Assembly (NCBI GenBank): GCA_036554605.1 | Contig: DATBMY010000154.1 | Span: 1 to 7,565, forward strand | Direction: 5' to 3' | Origin: DATBMY01 sp036554605 | GTDB lineage: Bacteria; Acidobacteriota; Blastocatellia; UBA7656 | Length of the DNA: 7,565 bases | Part shown: positions 5,912-7,565 of the stretch, piece by piece | How positions within the stretch are numbered: the first letter of the stretch is position 1 | Layout: each line of letters opens with the position of its first letter | Made by a program: the position numbers and the translations under genes | The notes under the pieces: generated by a model | The model's input: the letters and a program-made list of their open reading frames with translations, nothing else | The model's database searches: none | Told to the model about the DNA's origin: nothing

Positions 5912-7237
5912 TTAGCTTCTGATCTTCAGCTTGTAGATCGACCACGGGGTTTGCAGGTTGCGGTTTTGTAGGGCCGTGATGCGAACGAAGCGAGCGCGGA
6001 CCGCGGTAAAGCTCGCGCCGGATCGAGCGCGCTCACCCGCGCCTTCGAAGACCCTCTGCCAGTTACTTCCGTCCATGCTCACCTCTATGCGGTAGCGGCC
6101 CGGAAAGTCCCGCTCGTCGGGCTCGTGAATCTGCACAACCCGCGACACGCTGTAGCTGCCGCCGAGGTCCGCCTGTATCCACCTGCCCGCGTAATTGGGC
6201 GTGTTCGTGCTCGCGCGCGAGGTGTTGTTGTCATCCCTGACGGCCGAAGCGTTTGAAAAGCCTTCCGCCGCGACCGTCACGATTCGGTGGTTGTTGGCGT
6301 CATCTTCGTCATCTATAACATCCGGGTCGCGATTCGTGCGAATCTCCGCAATGGACCAGTCGGCCCGGAGATTGCGATTGCGAGTGGCCGTTATGCGAAT
6401 GTATCGCGTGACTATGGGATCGAACCTGGCCACGCTGCGACCGCGCTCTCCGCTCCCGCTCCATACTTCGCGGTACTGGCTATCCGGACGGCGGCTCACC
6501 TCTATACGATATTGAGCCGGGAACTCTTCGGCGCGGTCGCCGTGAATCTGGACGACGCGCGACAGCTCATACTCGCCGCCCAGATCATAGGTGATGCTCA
6601 TGCCGGCGTAGTCGGGCCTGTTGCTTGTCGCGAAGGTGTTTGGCCTCTTGTCCCAGGCAAGCTCAGAGTTCCTGAGCGTGGCCGGGCGGGTTGGGGGCGT
6701 TGTATCTGGCCGGTCGACTTCCTTTTCAGGTATGCGTCGCGCGGTCTGACCGGGATCGATGCCGCCCTTGATTTCGGCTATCGTCCAATCGGGGCCGCCG
6801 CCTTTCGAGTCGGTCGCCGTCACACGAATGTAGCGCGCGCGTATGGCCGGGAAGACCGCTTTGCTCTCGCCGCGATTTCCGCGCCCTTCAAACGCGAGCA
6901 TCCAGGGGCCGGCCGGACGCTCGGCCACTTCAACCTTGTAAGCGCCCGGATAATGAGTCGGCCACCGGCCATGGTCCTGCGCGACGCCGATGACGTTCTG
7001 TTCGCTGCCTATATCAATCGTAACGCTCAGGCCGGAGTAATCAGGCCGGTTTGAATAAGCGCGAGTGGTAAGCTGCCCGTCGTTGGCGTTGAGTATGTTA
7101 AGCAAGTCGCCGGTAATCGAAGCCGGGCGCACCGAAGCCGACTGATAGGTCTGCTGCGCCGCTGCCGCAATTGCAAGAATGGCCAGCGCGATAAAAAGCC
7201 CGCCGGCCCTGATCGCTATATAGATTCGATTCATCAT
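5912..7237 (-). CDS. Exported protein with three discoidin (F5/8 type C-like) domains
   Basis: This 441-residue protein has a signal peptide (hydrophobic core about 12-26, likely cleavage after AAAA at 27) and three copies of a galactose-binding-like beta-sandwich, the discoidin or F5/8 type C fold. These lie at roughly 30-157, 185-300 and 318-440. Each copy has an N-x-P-x-Y-[AS]-G stretch (63-69, 206-212, 345-351), a D-[LI]-G strand, a P-x-x-Y-[KR]-[IV]-E-V strand (PGAYKVEV, PAQYRIEV, PGRYRIEV) and a final W-[TS]-I motif (151, 294, 432). Copies 2 and 3 are the closest pair. The linker before copy 3 is acidic (304-313). There is no cysteine anywhere, so the end-to-end disulfide of animal discoidin domains is absent. 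Such domains bind glycans or lipids; no enzyme domain is attached, so it is probably a surface or periplasmic binding protein. The ATG at 7237 has a strong RBS, and a terminator follows the stop. Confidence 0.88.
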   Translation of the reverse strand: MMNRIYIAIRAGGLFIALAILAIAAAAQQTYQSASVRPASITGDLLNILNANDGQLTTRAYSNRPDYSGLSVTIDIGSEQNVIGVAQDHGRWPTHYPGAYKVEVAERPAGPWMLAFEGRGNRGESKAVFPAIRARYIRVTATDSKGGGPDWTIAEIKGGIDPGQTARRIPEKEVDRPDTTPPTRPATLRNSELAWDKRPNTFATSNRPDYAGMSITYDLGGEYELSRVVQIHGDRAEEFPAQYRIEVSRRPDSQYREVWSGSGERGRSVARFDPIVTRYIRITATRNRNLRADWSIAEIRTNRDPDVIDDEDDANNHRIVTVAAEGFSNASAVRDDNNTSRASTNTPNYAGRWIQADLGGSYSVSRVVQIHEPDERDFPGRYRIEVSMDGSNWQRVFEGAGERARSGASFTAVRARFVRITALQNRNLQTPWSIYKLKIRS

Positions 7238-7245
7238 GTCTATTA

Positions 7246-7252
7246 CTCCTCC
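7246..7252 (-). promoter_or_regulatory. Ribosome binding site, discoidin-domain gene
   Basis: GGAGGAG on the minus strand lies 8 bases before the ATG at 7237. It is the strongest Shine-Dalgarno match in the window and fixes this start; the second Met codon (7234) follows directly. Confidence 0.8.
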
Positions 7253-7432
7253 ATTTAGTGCGATGGTGTCGATCCATTTGGCGTTGCTCGAATAGAGTTT
7301 AGAGTAGAGGGAAACGAAAGGTCACTCAAGCGCCACGTCTGATTAAAGCTACCACGCGCGTGCCTACAGTGACAACGCAATGACTTATATATACAGGGCT
7401 GATGCAGAGTCGCAGTGTGAGCGACGGGTCAG

Positions 7433-7455
7433 TACCGCCTGCGGTAGCGGGCGGG
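7433..7455. repeat. GC-rich palindromic element (possible dispersed repeat)
   Basis: TACCGCCTGCGGTA (7433-7446) is a palindrome with 6-base arms around two bases, followed directly by the G-rich tail GCGGGCGGG (7447-7455). A compact palindrome with a conserved-looking tail in a non-coding region is typical of REP-like dispersed elements. Only one copy is in the window, so repetition elsewhere is inference. Confidence 0.45.
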
Positions 7456-7508
7456 TTATAGCGCCACCAGAATGTTTATCTCCCTCTATGTGCCTCGATC
7501 ATAAAACC

Positions 7509-7536
7509 TCGACTTTAATCGTGTCTAATGTATAAT
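7509..7536 (+). promoter_or_regulatory. Outward-facing promoter for a gene beyond the right edge
   Basis: On the plus strand TCGACT (7509-7514, 4 of 6 matches to TTGACA) is followed after 16 bases by a perfect TATAAT (7531-7536). No start codon with an RBS appears in the remaining 29 bases, so its gene, if any, starts outside the window and is divergent from the discoidin gene. Confidence 0.5.
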
Positions 7537-7565
7537 TTGAATCGGCTGTTGTTCCTCTTCGGAAA

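Larger units (their letters stand above)
7253..7565. other. Non-coding region upstream of the discoidin-domain gene
   Basis: No credible gene is seen in these 313 bases. The region should contain the minus-strand promoter of the discoidin gene, but no convincing -35/-10 pair was found: TTGAGT is present with only a poor TACTCT 17 bases downstream. It also holds a perfect 10-base palindrome CACGCGCGTG (7353-7362), a small hairpin GTCGC/GCGAC (7409-7425), a GC-rich palindromic element (7433-7455) and a plus-strand promoter at the right end. Confidence 0.6.

Noticed and set aside
6287..7054. A 255-codon plus-strand frame opposite the discoidin-domain gene
   Set aside because: The minus strand encodes three recognisable domain copies with signal peptide, strong RBS and terminator. 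The opposite frame has no family features.
7321..7373. GTCACT (7321-7326) and AGTGAC (7368-7373) inverted pair as an operator
   Set aside because: Six-base arms separated by 41 bases are expected by chance in a region of this size.

Overview
The window looks like chromosomal DNA of a moderately GC-rich, non-enteric bacterium. The codon style, the secreted discoidin/WG/TIG-like proteins and the GC-rich intergenic repeats suggest Acidobacteriota (perhaps Blastocatellia), but that placement is an impression from style and rests on no marker gene. I see no rRNA, tRNA, CRISPR array, transposase or phage gene.

Layout. Positions 1-244 are non-coding: degenerate G-rich heptads (12-47), then a TATAAT box (207-212) and a good Shine-Dalgarno site. 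Two plus-strand genes follow with a 16-bp gap, probably one operon: a DHH/DHHA1 phosphoesterase related to NrnA (245-1429) and a Tat-type FAD-dependent amine/L-amino-acid oxidase (1446-2954). They meet a minus-strand cluster head-on at a 77-bp gap that is almost filled by a long imperfect stem-loop (2957-3016).

The minus-strand half holds three genes for exported proteins. In transcription order these are a protein with three discoidin-like domains (7237-5912), a WG-repeat protein with eleven full and one partial repeat (5749-4376), and a cysteine-rich protein with TIG/Ig-like segments (4258-3032). A strong intrinsic terminator (5856-5893) closes the discoidin gene. A separate promoter (5795-5823) serves the WG gene, so the first two are separate transcription units. 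The third may be read through from the WG gene, since its own promoter and RBS are not convincing. Positions 7253-7565 are non-coding and hold a small GC-rich palindromic element and a plus-strand promoter facing a gene beyond the window edge.

Function. The plus-strand pair is likely cytoplasmic nucleotide turnover plus a periplasmic flavin oxidase; no direct metabolic link is visible. The minus-strand trio shares export signals and binding-type folds without catalytic motifs, which fits a cell-surface or periplasmic binding/adhesion set. That is inference. I do not see clear evidence of a new defence, mobile or RNA system. The more unusual items are the two-palindrome stem-loop, the motif changes in the phosphoesterase and the oxidase, and the decayed central block of the WG array.
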